DNA of 64,000 bases from Sclerotiophoma versabilis (GCA_012274445.1 JAAROD010000081.1:1116001-1180000); one strand, 5' to 3'. Counted from the first letter of the stretch, positions 1-11,095 are shown. The notes: generated by a model not told the origin, from the sequence alone. Translations and numbers: made by a program.

Positions 1-552
1 AACAAGCTCAAGTTGCTCGACTCGCCTGGTATTGTCTTTCCTAACAATTCAGAAGGAACAAAGGAGAGCAAGGTACAGCAGCAGGCTCGACGCATCTTGC
101 TGAATGCTGTACCTCCCAAAGAAATCGATGATCCCGTCCCAGCTGTAACCCTGTTACTCAAGAGGTTGTCAGGATCAGAGGAACTCTTCGGCAAGCTTAT
201 GGAAGTGTACGACTTGCCTGCGCTCAACGGCACCGGCAATGCGAAGACTACAGACTTCTTGATTCAAGTGGCACGGAAGAGGGGAAGACTAGGCAAGGGT
301 GGTGTCCCTAACCTTCATGGCGCGGCACAGACTGTGATCAACGATTGGAGAGATGGACGTATCCAGGGCTGGACGGATCCATCTAAGTACAAACCTGCTG
401 AGCCAACAACAACAAACAAGACCGCGCCTGCCTTGAAGACTGCTGGTCTTGTTGGAGACCAGAAGGAAATTGTCAAGGAATGGGCCGCTGAATTCAAGCT
501 GGATGGTCTTTGGGGTGACGAGCCACAAACCGCTGATGCTATGGAGGAGTAA
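1..552 (+). CDS. NUG1: Nuclear/nucleolar GTP-binding protein NUG1 (3' part)
   Basis: C-terminal part of a circularly permuted YlqF/GNL3-type GTPase that acts in nuclear maturation and export of the 60S ribosomal subunit. The frame is open from base 1, so the gene starts outside the window. The first visible residues carry the G3 motif DSPG, placed close to the GTPase core as in this permuted family. After it come a helical stretch (VPAVTLLLKRL, LMEVYDLPAL), a DFLIQVARKRGRLGKGG block and AAQTVINDWRDGRIQGWTDP, which match the conserved region after the GTPase domain of Nug1/GNL3 proteins. It ends in an acidic tail and TAA at 550–552. No lesion is seen. A paralogue of the Nog2 type is possible, but the WRDGRI block fits Nug1 best. 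Confidence 0.85.
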   Translation, partial: NKLKLLDSPGIVFPNNSEGTKESKVQQQARRILLNAVPPKEIDDPVPAVTLLLKRLSGSEELFGKLMEVYDLPALNGTGNAKTTDFLIQVARKRGRLGKGGVPNLHGAAQTVINDWRDGRIQGWTDPSKYKPAEPTTTNKTAPALKTAGLVGDQKEIVKEWAAEFKLDGLWGDEPQTADAMEE

Positions 553-1042
553 GGCTTTCCTGACAAAAAAAAAACGGTATCTCGGCGACAAGGCGTTGGG
601 CATTGGAATACCTTTACACATTTGCTGGATCAGGATCTCATAGATATATATCACGACGATACCAATGCATGTTATTTCTGAGGTCGACCAAAACAATTCG
701 CCGCATGTACCGACTTGTGTGTCTGTCCTATACGGCTTGAGCTTCATGTGGAGCTTATGCTAGTCAGTTTCCAGACAACAAAGTATCTGTAGTCCTTCAT
801 CCGACTCTGACCGCACGCAGTCATTGCGACATCGGACACGTTTTGCACGTTTTCGCGTGTCATAGTGCGATGGCAAAGGCTCAGGGCAAGTGTTCCGCCC
901 CAGCTGCTTCTCCGCTCTGCGCCCCACACTGCGGTTAGATGCGGTTGAGCTACTGGCCATTGTCACTCGCAGCTTGCCAGCTTTAGATACAAATTCTAAA
1001 GCTGCCCACGACAGCAGCAGCAATTTCTCAGCAAATATCAAA
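553..1042. other. Intergenic, NUG1 3' flank and P5C dehydrogenase promoter
   Basis: This 490-bp stretch lies between the NUG1 stop and the next start codon, both genes reading rightward. It has an A-rich run just after the NUG1 stop. I see no convincing coding frame. The short reverse-strand frames lack family motifs. Confidence 0.6.
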
Positions 1043-2908
1043 ATGAGTTCTTCAAGGGGTCTTCAGTCTATTCGCCCGGTCTCCAAGACTTTCAGCAGGT
1101 CTACAGCTGCGTACGCTGGCGCGCAAGTCGCGTCGAGAAGGCATGCAGGAACAATTGCAAGCTTCAAGATCCCTACCATCAACAATGAGCCCAACGTAAG
1201 CATTGAGCTTAAACACGTATCGCAGAGGGTTGGCAGCTAATACCGTGTTGTAGCAATACTATACCAAGGGCTCAGTGGATAGGCAGAAGCTCCAGGATGC
1301 AATCGCTGCATTGAAGAAGAAAGGCGCTGTCCAGGTTCCTCTTGCTATTGGCGGCGAACACGTAAGTACTGCTGTTCTATCGAAATCCTAGCTCTCAATG
1401 TTAACGAAACTTAGATTAATAACTCCTCCATCCTTACCCAGCACGATCCCTCATCCCACGCCGACGTAGTCGCTAAGTACTCCAACGCCAGCACAGCGGA
1501 TGTAAAGAAGGCCATCAATGCAGCACTTGAGGCAAAGGCCGAGTGGGAGGCTCTTCCTTTTGCTGACCGTGCTTCGGTCTTCCTCAAGGCGGCCGACTTG
1601 GTGTCCGGAAAGTACCGATACGAGATCATGGCAGCGACTATGGTTGGCCAAGGCAAGAACGCATGGCAAGCTGAGATTGATTCGGCAGCTGAATTGTGCG
1701 ACTTCTTGAGGTTCAACGTCAAGTACGCCGAGGACACATATGGCCACCAGCCTGTACACAACTCGCCTGGCGTCTGGAACCGTGTTGAATACCGACCTCT
1801 CGAGGGGTTCGTATATGCCGTGTCCCCCTTCAATTTCACAGCCATCGGCGGTAACCTCCCAGCTGCACCGGCCCTGATGGGCAACGTCGTTGTCTGGAAA
1901 CCATCTCCTTCTGCTATTGCCTCAAACTGGCTCCTGTACCAGATTCTTCTCGAAGCTGGTCTCCCTCCGAACGTCATTCAGTGGGTGCCTGGAGATGCAG
2001 TCGAGGTTACCAAAGAGGTTCTCTCTCACAGGCAGTTTGCTGCCCTCCACTACACAGGTAGCACAGCTGTCTTCCGACAGCTTTACGGCACAATCGCCAA
2101 CGGTGTTGCTGAGGGCAAGTACCAGAGCTACCCTCGCATTGTTGGCGAGACTGGAGGCAAGAACTTCCACTTGGTCCACCCCAACGTTGACGTGAACAAC
2201 GCAGCCATTCAGACAGTCCGTGGTGCTTTCGAATACCAAGGCCAAAAGTGCAGCGCTTGCTCGCGCCTGTACGTCCCCAAGTCTGTGTGGCCTGAGTTCC
2301 AGAAGAAGTTGGTCGCAGAGACAGAGGCTCTCAAGATTGGCGAGCCGTCTCAGTTCGACAACTTCATTGGCCCGGTTATCCACGAGGCTAGCTTTAAGAA
2401 GCTCTCTGGTGTTATTGACGAGGCCAAGAACGACAGCGAGCTTGAGCTCCTTGTTGGTGGCAAGCACAACAGCAGCAAGGGCTACTACATCCACCCCACC
2501 ATCTACAAGACCTCCAACCCCAACCACCCTCTCCTGTCCCGCGAGCTTTTTGGTCCCATCCTCGTCGCTTATGTCTACGATGATGCTGCCCCCGATGCCT
2601 TCGAGAAGATCATCAAACAGATTGACGAGACCTCCGAGTATGCTTTGACTGGAGCTGTCTTTGCCAAGGAGAGGAAGGATCTCAACTTCGCTGAGAACAA
2701 GCTTAGGAACGCGGCTGGAAACTTCTATCTCAACTGCAAGTGCACCGGAGCTGTTGTTGGCCAGCAGCCCTTTGGTGGCTCAAGGGCCAGTGGCACCAAC
2801 GATAAGGCTGGCAGCGCTACCCTGCTGTCCCGCTTCGTTAACATGAGGGCGATCAAGGAAGAATTCGTTGCAACCGAGAAGGTTCAATACCCCAGTAACG
2901 AGGTGTAA
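1043..2908 (+). CDS. PUT2: Delta-1-pyrroline-5-carboxylate dehydrogenase, mitochondrial
   Basis: Oxidises pyrroline-5-carboxylate / glutamate semialdehyde to glutamate with NAD+, the second step of proline catabolism in the mitochondrial matrix. Three exons: 1043–1195, 1254–1361 and 1415–2908, with GTAAG donors and TAG acceptors, giving 584 aa. The start is the ATG at 1043, which gives an Arg/Ser-rich N-terminus typical of a mitochondrial targeting peptide, followed by NNEPNQYYTKGS. The aldehyde dehydrogenase fold is complete: SPFNFTAIGGN (catalytic Asn about 227), GETGGKN (general-base Glu about 332), QGQKCSACSR (catalytic Cys about 366) and a C-terminal QPFGGSRASGTNDKAG. Length matches the class 4 ALDH family. 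Proline-pathway clusters in aspergilli place it beside a permease and proline oxidase, but neither is here. Confidence 0.95.
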
Positions 2909-4275
2909 GATGCTCAAAAGGCTAAGATGATGTTTTGACTTGACATACGGCGCAATTGGGGGATTCAGCATGGCGTTTGGGTAAATCCGCACGACACCCA
3001 CGGGTGACGATATCTACAAAAGCTTTGAGTAAAATACGTACTTAGGCTACGGGAATGAAACGATACCAGCACATCTTGCGAAACAACCGACAAATTTCTG
3101 TAAATATAAACAGTACAATGTCAAGCCTCGGCACATGGATGGTTTTGGGATTGGCAATTTCACGATACGGCTCGACGTGCCTTCCAGAACGCACATGAAT
3201 CGTAAGAGGCTCCACCCGCTCGGGAGTCCCGTTCACTCGTGGCTTGCTAACCGGACCTTATTTGAGCCGCCTTATCTAAGCTTGAAGGCTTTGTGATGGT
3301 TGATAGGTTTGAGTCAAAAGGAAGTGAATGTGCAAGCCAAAGCAATATACATTCCTATGTTCGATAAACCTTGATAGCTGCCAGCTTATAGATGTTGTGG
3401 GTGTCCCTTCAAGACAGTGTCAAGTCTACCTCCCTTTCTAATCATGATGAGACCGGAATCGGTACTCCTTATCGTTTCCGGAATCACTGCCCAACGGCGC
3501 CAAGCTTTCTGCATCTTCCTTGATTCATCGAAGCTCCACGTAGATTCTGGTGTACATGTCGGCACCGCGCGTACGTACGAGAGCCCCTTATTGTGTAAGC
3601 AATGGCTATCCACCATTCTCAAGAATCCCATCGTAGCGTCCGATCCTCCGCTGAGCGAGGTTGCCCGCTTTGAAACGCTCACCAATTCTCGAGTCGCGCT
3701 GCCGAGGCATCTCGGTATACCAGTCACGCTTCCGGTTACTCTACAAAAAGCCCTACAGTGCACGGTCTACGATCGGCACCGGGAGTCGGATGAGCTTGCA
3801 ACGCCTGAGCAACACTCGAGAAAGGTTTTAGAATCCAGTTTTCTCAGTGGCTGTCTCACGCTTTCGCCTCTCCCATTGGCTCATCTGGCGCTGGCTCGAG
3901 GATTGTATGTGCGGCATGTGTGCGAGATCTGGTCTAGCCTCTTTCCTCGGCCGAACTAAATGAAGACTTTTGGACAAACTTGATTGATGGTGTCACCGCC
4001 TCATGGATGCCGGACTTTCGGCTGTGTTCTGTTGCTGGAAATAGGAGATGATCCGTGGTTGGTACGTGCCCAAGGCGGGTGTAAGTTTTCCTGTGTGAGA
4101 GTTTATATGTGGCGTGTCCCGCGGTGATCGTCGTGAACTTGTTGTTGTTGAGTTGCATCTTACATCACTGCCTACTAATATCCGTCATCGTTTACGCCCT
4201 TCGTACCCTCCCTTTAATACACAGGCGCACCATATTACTTCAACAAATACATTGAAGACGAATACGAAAACCACG
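2909..4275. other. Intergenic region, 1.37 kb
   Basis: No recognisable gene. A 180-codon open frame at 3417–3959 is listed separately as doubtful. The last 200 bp is the leader of the downstream MFS gene and contains TTGTTGTTGTTGAG and AC-rich stretches typical of fungal 5' leaders. Confidence 0.5.
3417..3959 (+). CDS. Doubtful hypothetical ORF, 180 codons
   Basis: I do not recognise this frame. It is open from ATG 3417 to the stop at 3957–3959. It has no clear domain, signal peptide or membrane segment, and the reverse strand is also open over part of it. An open frame of this length is only modestly unlikely by chance in noncoding DNA of this composition. It is recorded because nothing else explains the interval. 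RNA evidence would be needed to accept it. Confidence 0.15.
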   Translation: MSSLPPFLIMMRPESVLLIVSGITAQRRQAFCIFLDSSKLHVDSGVHVGTARTYESPLLCKQWLSTILKNPIVASDPPLSEVARFETLTNSRVALPRHLGIPVTLPVTLQKALQCTVYDRHRESDELATPEQHSRKVLESSFLSGCLTLSPLPLAHLALARGLYVRHVCEIWSSLFPRPN

Positions 4276-6242
4276 ATGTCTGAGAAAGCGGTCGAGCCGC
4301 AAAAGTCCACCATGGATGTGGAGTCAGGAAGAGAAGGCATCTCACATTGGAAGATGATCCTCGACCAAGGCGTGGTCACCAACGAAATTGTGAACTGGGA
4401 GTATGAAGGCTCCGGCACAGAAGAGGATCCTTACGCCGTTGAATGGCTGCCAAACGACCCCCGTAACCCCATGACGTTTGCGAAGACGAAGAAGTGGATC
4501 ATGGCCATTGCTGTCGCCAACTCAGTACTCGTTGTGTCATTCTGCTCGTCGGCGTTCTCTGGAGGTATCCAGCAGATCATGATCGAGTTTGGCGTCAGCC
4601 AGGAGGTCGTCACGCTTGGTGTGTCGCTCTTCGTTCTAGGTTTCGCTCTTGGACCACTTTTATGGGCGCCTTTCTCCGAGATGTACGGACGACAGATTGT
4701 TTTCGCTGGTACTTACCTCTGCTTCATGGCCTTCAACGCCGCCGTTGCGGGTGCTCAGAACATCTGGTCTGTCCTGATTCTCAGATTCTTCGCCGCTGCC
4801 TTTGGATCCAGTCCTCTTACCAACGCCGGAGGTGTTATTGCTGATCTGTTCAATGCGAACGAGCGTGGTCTCGCCATGAGTATTTTCTCTGCCGCGCCTT
4901 TCATGGGTCCCGTTCTTGGTCCTATCATTGGTGGTTTCCTGGGCATGACTGAGGGTTGGCGCTGGGTCAACGGCCTTATGGCTATCTGGGCTGGTGTCCT
5001 CCTTGTCGTCACTGCATGCCTTGTTCCCGAGACTTACCCTCCTGTCCTGCTCCGCAAGCGCGCCGAGAAGCTGTCTAAGATCACTGGAAAAGTCTACAGG
5101 TCCCGTACCGACATCGATCAAGGCAAGATCTCCCTCGGCGAAGCATTCTCCACTGGTCTCAAACGTCCTTGGATCCTTCTGTTCTGCGAGCCCATCGTTC
5201 TGCTTCTGTCGCTCTACCACGCCATTATCTATGGTATCCTCTACATGCTCTTCGGCGCTTTCCCTATTGTCTACCGCCAGGGCCGCGGCTGGAACGAAGG
5301 TATCAGCGGTCTTCCCTTCGTCGCGGTTGCCATCGGTGTTTTGCTTGCCATTACCTACGTTATTGTTGTTGATAACAAGCAATACATGAAGAAGGTCAAC
5401 GAGTCTGGCAAAGGCTACACTACCCCCGAGGCACGTTTGCCTATGTGTCTGGTTGGTGGTATTGTTCTGCCCATCGGTCTCTTCTGTAAGTCTCACCAAG
5501 AACGCGCAACATTACAGGGATATCTGCTAACGTAAATGTAGGGTTTGCTTGGACCAACTCGCCTGACCTCCCCTGGGCTGCCAGCGTTTGTGCAGCCATT
5601 CCCTTCGGTTTCGGCATGGTGCTCATCTTCTTGTCCATCATGAACTACCTCATCGACTCCTACACCATCTTCGCTGCCTCTGTCTTGGCTGGTAACGGTA
5701 TTATCCGATCCGTGTTTGGTGCCGCTTTCCCTCTCTTCACCAAGCAGATGTATGACGGCATTGGTATTCACTGGGCATCTTCAGTCCCCGCTTTCCTTGC
5801 TGTCGCTTGCATCCCGCTGCCTTTCCTATTCTACAAGTACGGAGCCACCATTCGCCAGAAGTGCAAGTACGCCGCGCAGTCCGAAGCCTTCATGGAGAAG
5901 ATTCGTGGCCAAATGGCAGCACGCGCTCAACAACAAGAGGCCGCTGCTGGAGGCGAATCTAACGACACCTCCCGCACCGCGACCCTCGCCGCTGAAGAGA
6001 CTGAGAACGACGCCTTCCCGGATGACGGCTCACCCCGATTTGCTGAGATGAAGACTGAGAAGGAGACCGAGAACCCTCTTAAGAAGGTTGCAACAGGGCG
6101 GTCGACAAGGAGCAGGAGATCGGTGAACCCGGCCGAGGAGTACTACGACAACCCGTACGAGATCGACCGTGTGCACACAAGAGAGAGCTTTGTGGGTCGC
6201 GGGAGGGCCAACAGCACAAAGAGCAAGAAGTCGATGAAGTAG
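4276..6242 (+). CDS. MFS drug:H+ antiporter, DHA1 (12-TM) type
   Basis: Plasma-membrane multidrug / polyamine-type efflux pump of the DHA1 subfamily. Two exons, 4276–5485 and 5542–6242, give 636 aa. The splice rebuilds GLFWFAWTNSPDLPWAA, and a TGCTAAC branch site lies in the 56-nt intron. Upstream in-frame ATGs exist in the leader, but ATG 4276 starts the conserved acidic cytosolic N-terminus (YEGSGTEEDPYAVEWLPNDP) that precedes TM1. Motif A is present as GPLLWAPFSEMYGRQ and motif C-like GPVLGPIIGGFLG in TM5. After TM12 there is a hydrophilic tail of about 130 residues, rich in E, K, S and R (EMKTEKETENPLKK, KSKKSMK), longer than usual for the family. The tail may carry regulatory phosphorylation sites, which is inference. 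Substrate cannot be read from sequence. Confidence 0.9.
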
Positions 6243-6690
6243 ATTCGTCTTGTATGTTGCTTGGTTTGATTGAGCGTTCTCGCATTTACCGTTGCATTGC
6301 ATTTGGTGGGAAGATTGATATGATACCAGCATTGGATACCCTCCGATTTCATCTATAGTTTGTAATACTCCAAAGTTCAATGTCTCCAACGATACGATCC
6401 AACGTTGTTGCTGTGTACATGCCATTAAGTGAGGGGGACCCGTGATGGTGATCAGCTGGTTTGCTGACTAAATTGGGTAATATGGCTGTTTCAACTTCGG
6501 CATGCACGCCCACACTAGACTAGCAGCACACACCACCTCAAGACACATTGCGTGTCCCCTGGCCGTTCGACATGTTCACCCTCGATCGACCATTCAACCG
6601 CACTTTCCAGCGCCCAATGCTTCCATTCGGGGCAATGAGTGCTGCAGTCACTAGTTTCTTTTACATTGTTAGCTGAGCTCGCTAGCAACC
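6243..6690. other. Intergenic, MFS 3' flank and GH47 promoter
   Basis: This 448-bp stretch lies between two rightward genes. Reverse-strand frames of up to 131 codons reach into it, but they overlap the MFS tail or lack any family signature. I see no gene. Confidence 0.5.
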
Positions 6691-8496
6691 ATGGCTCGAC
6701 TCCGCACACGACACATCGCTTTATGCGCCATCCTCGTTCTGGGAATCTTCTTCTTTCTGCCTAGAGACGACTCGTCTTCCTACCTTCCGCACTTCAGCTA
6801 TGGCTCCTCTCCCCGAACCGGAACGCGTGCGCTTGCGCAATACATGAACGACCCTACCCACGTCCCTAACATTGTGCCAAAGAACAGCAGCTTCGATTGG
6901 AGTTCAGTCCAATTTGCGCACCCGCCTCCATTGACACCTGCACTGCCTCCGCCTGTCGCTAATCGACCCCGCATCCAGTACCGGTTCAAGCCTGACCGCG
7001 CAGACGTCGCTGCAGTACAAGAGCAGAGGCGCTTGGAGGTGAAGCGCATTTTCCAGAAGAGTTGGGCAAGCTACAGAGCCAAAGCCTGGATGAAAGATGC
7101 CCTCAAGCCTCTAAGCGGACAATATGTGGACCAGTTCTCGGGCTGGGCTGCTACGCTGGTGGATAGTCTAGATACGTTGTGGATGATGGGCATGAGGGAG
7201 GAGTTTCGCGAGGCTGTGGAGGCTGTCGCTACTATTGATTTTGGGAAAAGCACTGCAGCCACGGTCAATACGTTTGAGACGTGCATTCGATACCTCGGCG
7301 GGCTCATTGCGGCGTACGATCTGAGCGGGCATCCGGTGCTGCTGCAGAAGGCTGTGGAGGTGGGCGATTTGCTTTATGCTGGTTTCAACACAGATAATGG
7401 GATGCCTGTGGACTTTATCAACTTCGAGACGGCGAAAGAGGGAACAGGTCTGCGAGTGGAGAGTCAGGTAGTCAGTGCGAGCCCAGGGACTATCACACTG
7501 GAGTTCAGCAGGCTCAGCCAGCTCACGGGCAACAACAAGTACTACGCAGCGGTATCGCAGGTCATGGACTTGTTCTACCAAAACCAGAATGCAACGAGGC
7601 TGCCAGGCATGTGGCCGATGATGGTCTCGATGAACACGAAAGACGTTGTGTTTGGCTATCAGTTTACAATTGGTGGCAACGCGGACTCGCTTTACGAGTA
7701 TCTGCCCAAAGCACATGCGCTACTTGGCTCGGCGGATCCTAGTTCTAAGAAGTATGAGATCATGTCTCGCTTCTTCATGGACACAGCAAGGGACAACCTC
7801 TTCTTCAAGCCCATGATTCCGGGAAATGAGGATATTCTCATCTCTGGCAATTGTGATGTCCTGCAGGACGGCCCACATCTCGACCCTGAGAGTGAACACC
7901 TGTCCTGCTTCATCGGTGGTTTATATGCATTAGGTGGCCGACTGTTTAACAACGACGAGTATCTAGATGTGGGAGCTAAGCTGGCTCGTGGATGTGCCTA
8001 CGCATACAAGTCTTTTCCCACAGGCATCATGCCAGAGCGCTACAACATGGCTCTCTGCCCCGGCGACGATCGCAGGCAAGGTTGCCTTTGGGATGAGGCT
8101 GCCTTTGCCGCAGAAGCTGCTAACCGCCCGCAGTACAAAGCCAACCTTCCAAAAGGCTTCACCACCGCCAAGGATCCTCGATATATCCTCCGCCCTGAAG
8201 CTATAGAGTCTATCTTTATTCTCTGGCGTATCACTGGTGAACCTTCGTTCCGCGAAACAGCTTGGGAGATGTTCCAGGCTGTGGCGAAGGCAACGGACAC
8301 TGTGTACGCAAACGCAGCGATCATGGATGTGAATGCACCCGGTGGAGGTGAGAAGGAAGACTATATGGAAAGCTTCTGGATGGCGGAGACGCTCAAGTAC
8401 TTCTACCTGTGCTTTGCAGACACAGATCTCATTAGCCTCGATGATTTCGTGCTTAATACGGAGGCGCATCCGTTTCGGTTGTCCAAGGTGCAGTAG
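6691..8496 (+). CDS. Class I alpha-1,2-mannosidase, GH47, type II membrane protein
   Basis: Trims alpha-1,2-linked mannose from N-glycans in the ER/Golgi. It is an intronless gene of 601 aa starting at ATG 6691. The N-terminus is a short cytosolic RLRTRH followed by a hydrophobic anchor (IALCAILVLGIFFFLP) and a Pro-rich stem, the layout of Golgi class I mannosidases. The catalytic (alpha/alpha)7 barrel carries GWAATLVDSLDTLWMMG, SQVVSASPGTITLEFSRLS, LRPEAIESIFILWRITG, EDYMESFWMAETLKYFYLCF and the calcium-site Thr in VLNTEAHPF. All acidic catalytic blocks expected of GH47 appear present, and length is usual for the Golgi members. Secreted GH47 mannosidases have a cleaved signal peptide instead, and the uncleaved anchor here argues for a Golgi-resident enzyme. 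Confidence 0.93.
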   Translation: MARLRTRHIALCAILVLGIFFFLPRDDSSSYLPHFSYGSSPRTGTRALAQYMNDPTHVPNIVPKNSSFDWSSVQFAHPPPLTPALPPPVANRPRIQYRFKPDRADVAAVQEQRRLEVKRIFQKSWASYRAKAWMKDALKPLSGQYVDQFSGWAATLVDSLDTLWMMGMREEFREAVEAVATIDFGKSTAATVNTFETCIRYLGGLIAAYDLSGHPVLLQKAVEVGDLLYAGFNTDNGMPVDFINFETAKEGTGLRVESQVVSASPGTITLEFSRLSQLTGNNKYYAAVSQVMDLFYQNQNATRLPGMWPMMVSMNTKDVVFGYQFTIGGNADSLYEYLPKAHALLGSADPSSKKYEIMSRFFMDTARDNLFFKPMIPGNEDILISGNCDVLQDGPHLDPESEHLSCFIGGLYALGGRLFNNDEYLDVGAKLARGCAYAYKSFPTGIMPERYNMALCPGDDRRQGCLWDEAAFAAEAANRPQYKANLPKGFTTAKDPRYILRPEAIESIFILWRITGEPSFRETAWEMFQAVAKATDTVYANAAIMDVNAPGGGEKEDYMESFWMAETLKYFYLCFADTDLISLDDFVLNTEAHPFRLSKVQ

Positions 8497-9204
8497 CATT
8501 TCGATGGCACCTCAAAGCCGAGCGTTAGTATCTGGTATTATAGAACTCGAATTACCCATCGTATAAGCCTTGGTGATTCTCTACATGGGTTGTCTCCTGC
8601 ATGGTAAAGCTGGACAGGAGCTTGTGCCTTAGACTTCACATTAGACATCCGATTTTCTCGATATACAAGCCAAAATATAGTTTCGAAAGAGCTTCAGAAG
8701 GTTAGTCCTTTTCTCACTGTAGGTATCTTGCCAATACTGGCTCTTAGAGTTGGCGACAGAACGCATTCAGGATGTAAAAGGGTGGTAATCCTTTGCGCAA
8801 AAATGCTAAAATCATGGCCTCATACCATTCCGTAGAATCAGCTATGTACATTATTCGAGAATGGTTTTAACTCGGCATTACCTTGATGTTTCTCACGAGA
8901 GGATAGAGAACCTCTTGGCCGACCAAATAACTTGGCCATATGTATCAGGCGCAATGCGCGTTTCAGGTGTTGGCGCCCAGTGTTGGGGCAAGTCTTCATC
9001 GAGGAGAAGGTGTTGATCGATACGTGCAACGAAACATCTCGTCAATGTGTTTCGTATGATTGTGAGGCTGCTGAGGATCGTTGATGCAAGAAGGTACGGA
9101 CGAGGCCGAGGTCGGAGCTTGGTGGTTCATGCGCCGGCGCGGCCAAGCTCTGACCGAAGGTTTCCTTGAACTGCTTTGGTATAGACTTCATCAACCTGAC
9201 CACA
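8497..9204. other. Intergenic region, 0.7 kb
   Basis: Between the GH47 stop and the TatD start. Short reverse-strand frames (62–64 codons) show no motif. I see no gene or repeat in it. Confidence 0.5.
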
Positions 9205-10247
9205 ATGGTTCCATCACTGCTGAGTGACTTCCCAAACAAAGCACCTGCAGCTCCAACGCGAAAGCTTCAATACGCAGATGTACGGCTGTATCCTTCCCAC
9301 AACAAAACCCTTAGCTGAGTTATCGGACTCAGGTCGCCGTTACAGCAACAGCCAAGGACTTCGCAGGCTTCTATCGCGGCAAGCAGTATCATGAGCCTGA
9401 CTTCAATGCTGTGTTGGATCGTGCAGCGGCGGTTGGCGTAGACAAGGTGATGCTGACTGGCATGTACTTGTCAGACGTACCTATCAACCTTGACATCGCA
9501 AGAAGGAAAGAGCAATGCAGAATCACGATCGGAGTGCATCCTTATCACGCCGCTGAGGCTGATGAGGGGGGTGATCGGTATTATCAGGATCTCACACAGG
9601 TGATCAACACTACCCTCAAGGAGGAGCCCGGGTTGCTTGGCGCATTTGGAGAGTTAGGCCTGGACTACGACCACCTGGCTGCCGCATCGAAAGAAGTCCA
9701 AATCCGCGTTTTCAAAAGACAGCTCGACACTATCGTAGCCGAGGGCTGGCGACTGCCATTGTTTCTGCACTGTCGAGCAGCTTTCGAAGACTTCGTTTCC
9801 ATCTTGACTCCTTACCTTGATCGCCTTCCCTTGAAGTCTGGATTGGTCCATTCATTTGTTGGCACTGCCTCTCAAATGCAGACGCTCGTCGATCTTGGTC
9901 TTGAAGTGAGTGTCAACGGCTTCAGCTTTCGCGACCGCGAAAGCTTGGAGATGGTGCGTGCCATCCCGCTTGAGAGACTACAGATCGAGACTGATGCGCC
10001 ATGGGGCGAGATTCAAGCCACGAGCGAGGTATCAAAAGCGTATCTGAAAAATGCGACGAAGCTTCCTTACGTTTTGAAGAAGAAGGATAAGTTCGTTATG
10101 GGCGAGATGGTCAAGGAGCGGAACGAGAGCTGTAAGATGGAGGGCGTAGCTTTGATTGTAGCGGGGCTCAGAGCTACAAGTGTTGAGGAAGTAGCTGATG
10201 CAGCATACAAGAACAGCACAAACATGTTCTGGGGCGCTGCCAAGTAG
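9205..10247 (+). CDS. TatD-family metal-dependent hydrolase (TATDN1-like DNase)
   Basis: Predicted Mg2+-dependent 3'–5' DNA exonuclease/endonuclease of the amidohydrolase-like TIM-barrel superfamily. Exons 9205–9279 and 9333–10247 give 329 aa. The donor is GTACGG, weaker than the usual GTRNGT, but the join rebuilds a proper family N-terminus: YADVAVTATAKDFAGFYRGKQYHEPDF. Conserved blocks follow: TIGVHPYHA (metal ligand His), GAFGELGLDYD (the Glu of the GE.GLD motif), PLFLHCRAAFEDF (HCR), LVHSFVGTASQM and IETDAPW near the C-terminus. The classical first metal motif HxH is replaced by the D-V-A-V-T-A-T form, close to the DIGxNxT form of eukaryotic TATDN1. Length is normal for the family. Confidence 0.9.
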
Positions 10248-10444
10248 TACAAAAGGCACATAGAAGAACAAAAGAGGATGTATCAGTTCTTGGCTAAATG
10301 ACAAGGGTCGCGTTCAGCTGCTTGATGGTGAGGCCTGTACAACACAGTCGCATGTGCACAAGCGGCTCCCCGACAGACCGGTCAGCGCAACGGAGCTTTC
10401 CTGAGCACACACGCAAAGCGAACCTGGCCTTTAAAGCTCTGTTG

Positions 10445-10451
10445 TATAAAA
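10445..10451 (+). promoter_or_regulatory. TATA-like element before small Cys-rich gene
   Basis: TATAAAA lies 61 bp before the ATG at 10512, a normal fungal spacing, and supports the small downstream gene being transcribed. Confidence 0.4.
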
Positions 10452-10511
10452 CCTAACAGAGCAGGTTTCCATAAGACTTTACTCTGTTTTCGTACAATCC
10501 ATACGATCAAG

Positions 10512-10790
10512 ATGTCACATGCATCTCCGCAAACCAACCTCTATTATCCGCAGGGTTACCCTAATCCGAACATGCACCTTCCACAACTACCATACCAGGC
10601 TCAAGCCTACCAGCCTTACCAACAAACACAGATGCGATACCAACCACATGCACCGACACCTATCAACAGCCAGCCTGGCGAAGCAAAACATCAGGAGAAG
10701 CGGCATGGTTGCTGTTACAACTTTTGGACCTGTAAGGGATGTTGTGGAACACGCGACTGGCTATCTTGTTGTTCTATCTGTGGAGCCTGA
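10512..10790 (+). CDS. Small Pro/Gln/Tyr-rich, Cys-rich C-terminal protein (CYSTM-like)
   Basis: 92 codons. The first 60 residues are low complexity, with repeated YP/QP/YQ units (YYPQGYPNPN, YQAQAYQPYQQ). The last 28 residues carry eight Cys in HGCCYNFWTCKGCC and LSCCSICGA. This layout, a disordered Pro/Gln-rich head and a terminal Cys-dense hydrophobic tail, resembles the CYSTM stress proteins attached to the plasma membrane, although the tail here is less hydrophobic than the classical module. No signal peptide is visible. A TATA-like box 61 bp upstream supports a real gene. Alternative: a chance frame. A second frame of 104 codons overlaps it but has no such architecture. Confidence 0.45.
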   Translation: MSHASPQTNLYYPQGYPNPNMHLPQLPYQAQAYQPYQQTQMRYQPHAPTPINSQPGEAKHQEKRHGCCYNFWTCKGCCGTRDWLSCCSICGA

Positions 10791-11095
10791 TGGTGATGTC
10801 GCGGATCAAACTGCATGGGCATATGCAATTTGATTCAGTGAGGGCGCCATGAATACAAGGCCGAGGGATGGTGGGTCATGCTAGTCAGCTTAGTCAGGCA
10901 AACCAGAGCCTCTTGGGATGATGGTGCTACGCAAGCACATCTGCCTGATGTTGGTGGCCTGAACTTCCTCGTATTATCGACATTACACTTTCGATACCAC
11001 ATAAATCGATCTTACATTGATACCATTCCGTTGAAAACTACCCAACTTCAGACTTCCCCATTCACCAACACGCATCAGGTACAATCACATCCACA
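10791..11095. other. Intergenic, promoter of ABM-like gene
   Basis: This 305-bp stretch contains the AC/CT-rich leader before ATG 11096. I see no additional gene in it. Confidence 0.4.

Noticed and set aside
4660..5499. Reverse-strand frame of 279 codons in the first MFS gene.
   Set aside because: Antisense shadow of a membrane-protein coding frame; no family motif.
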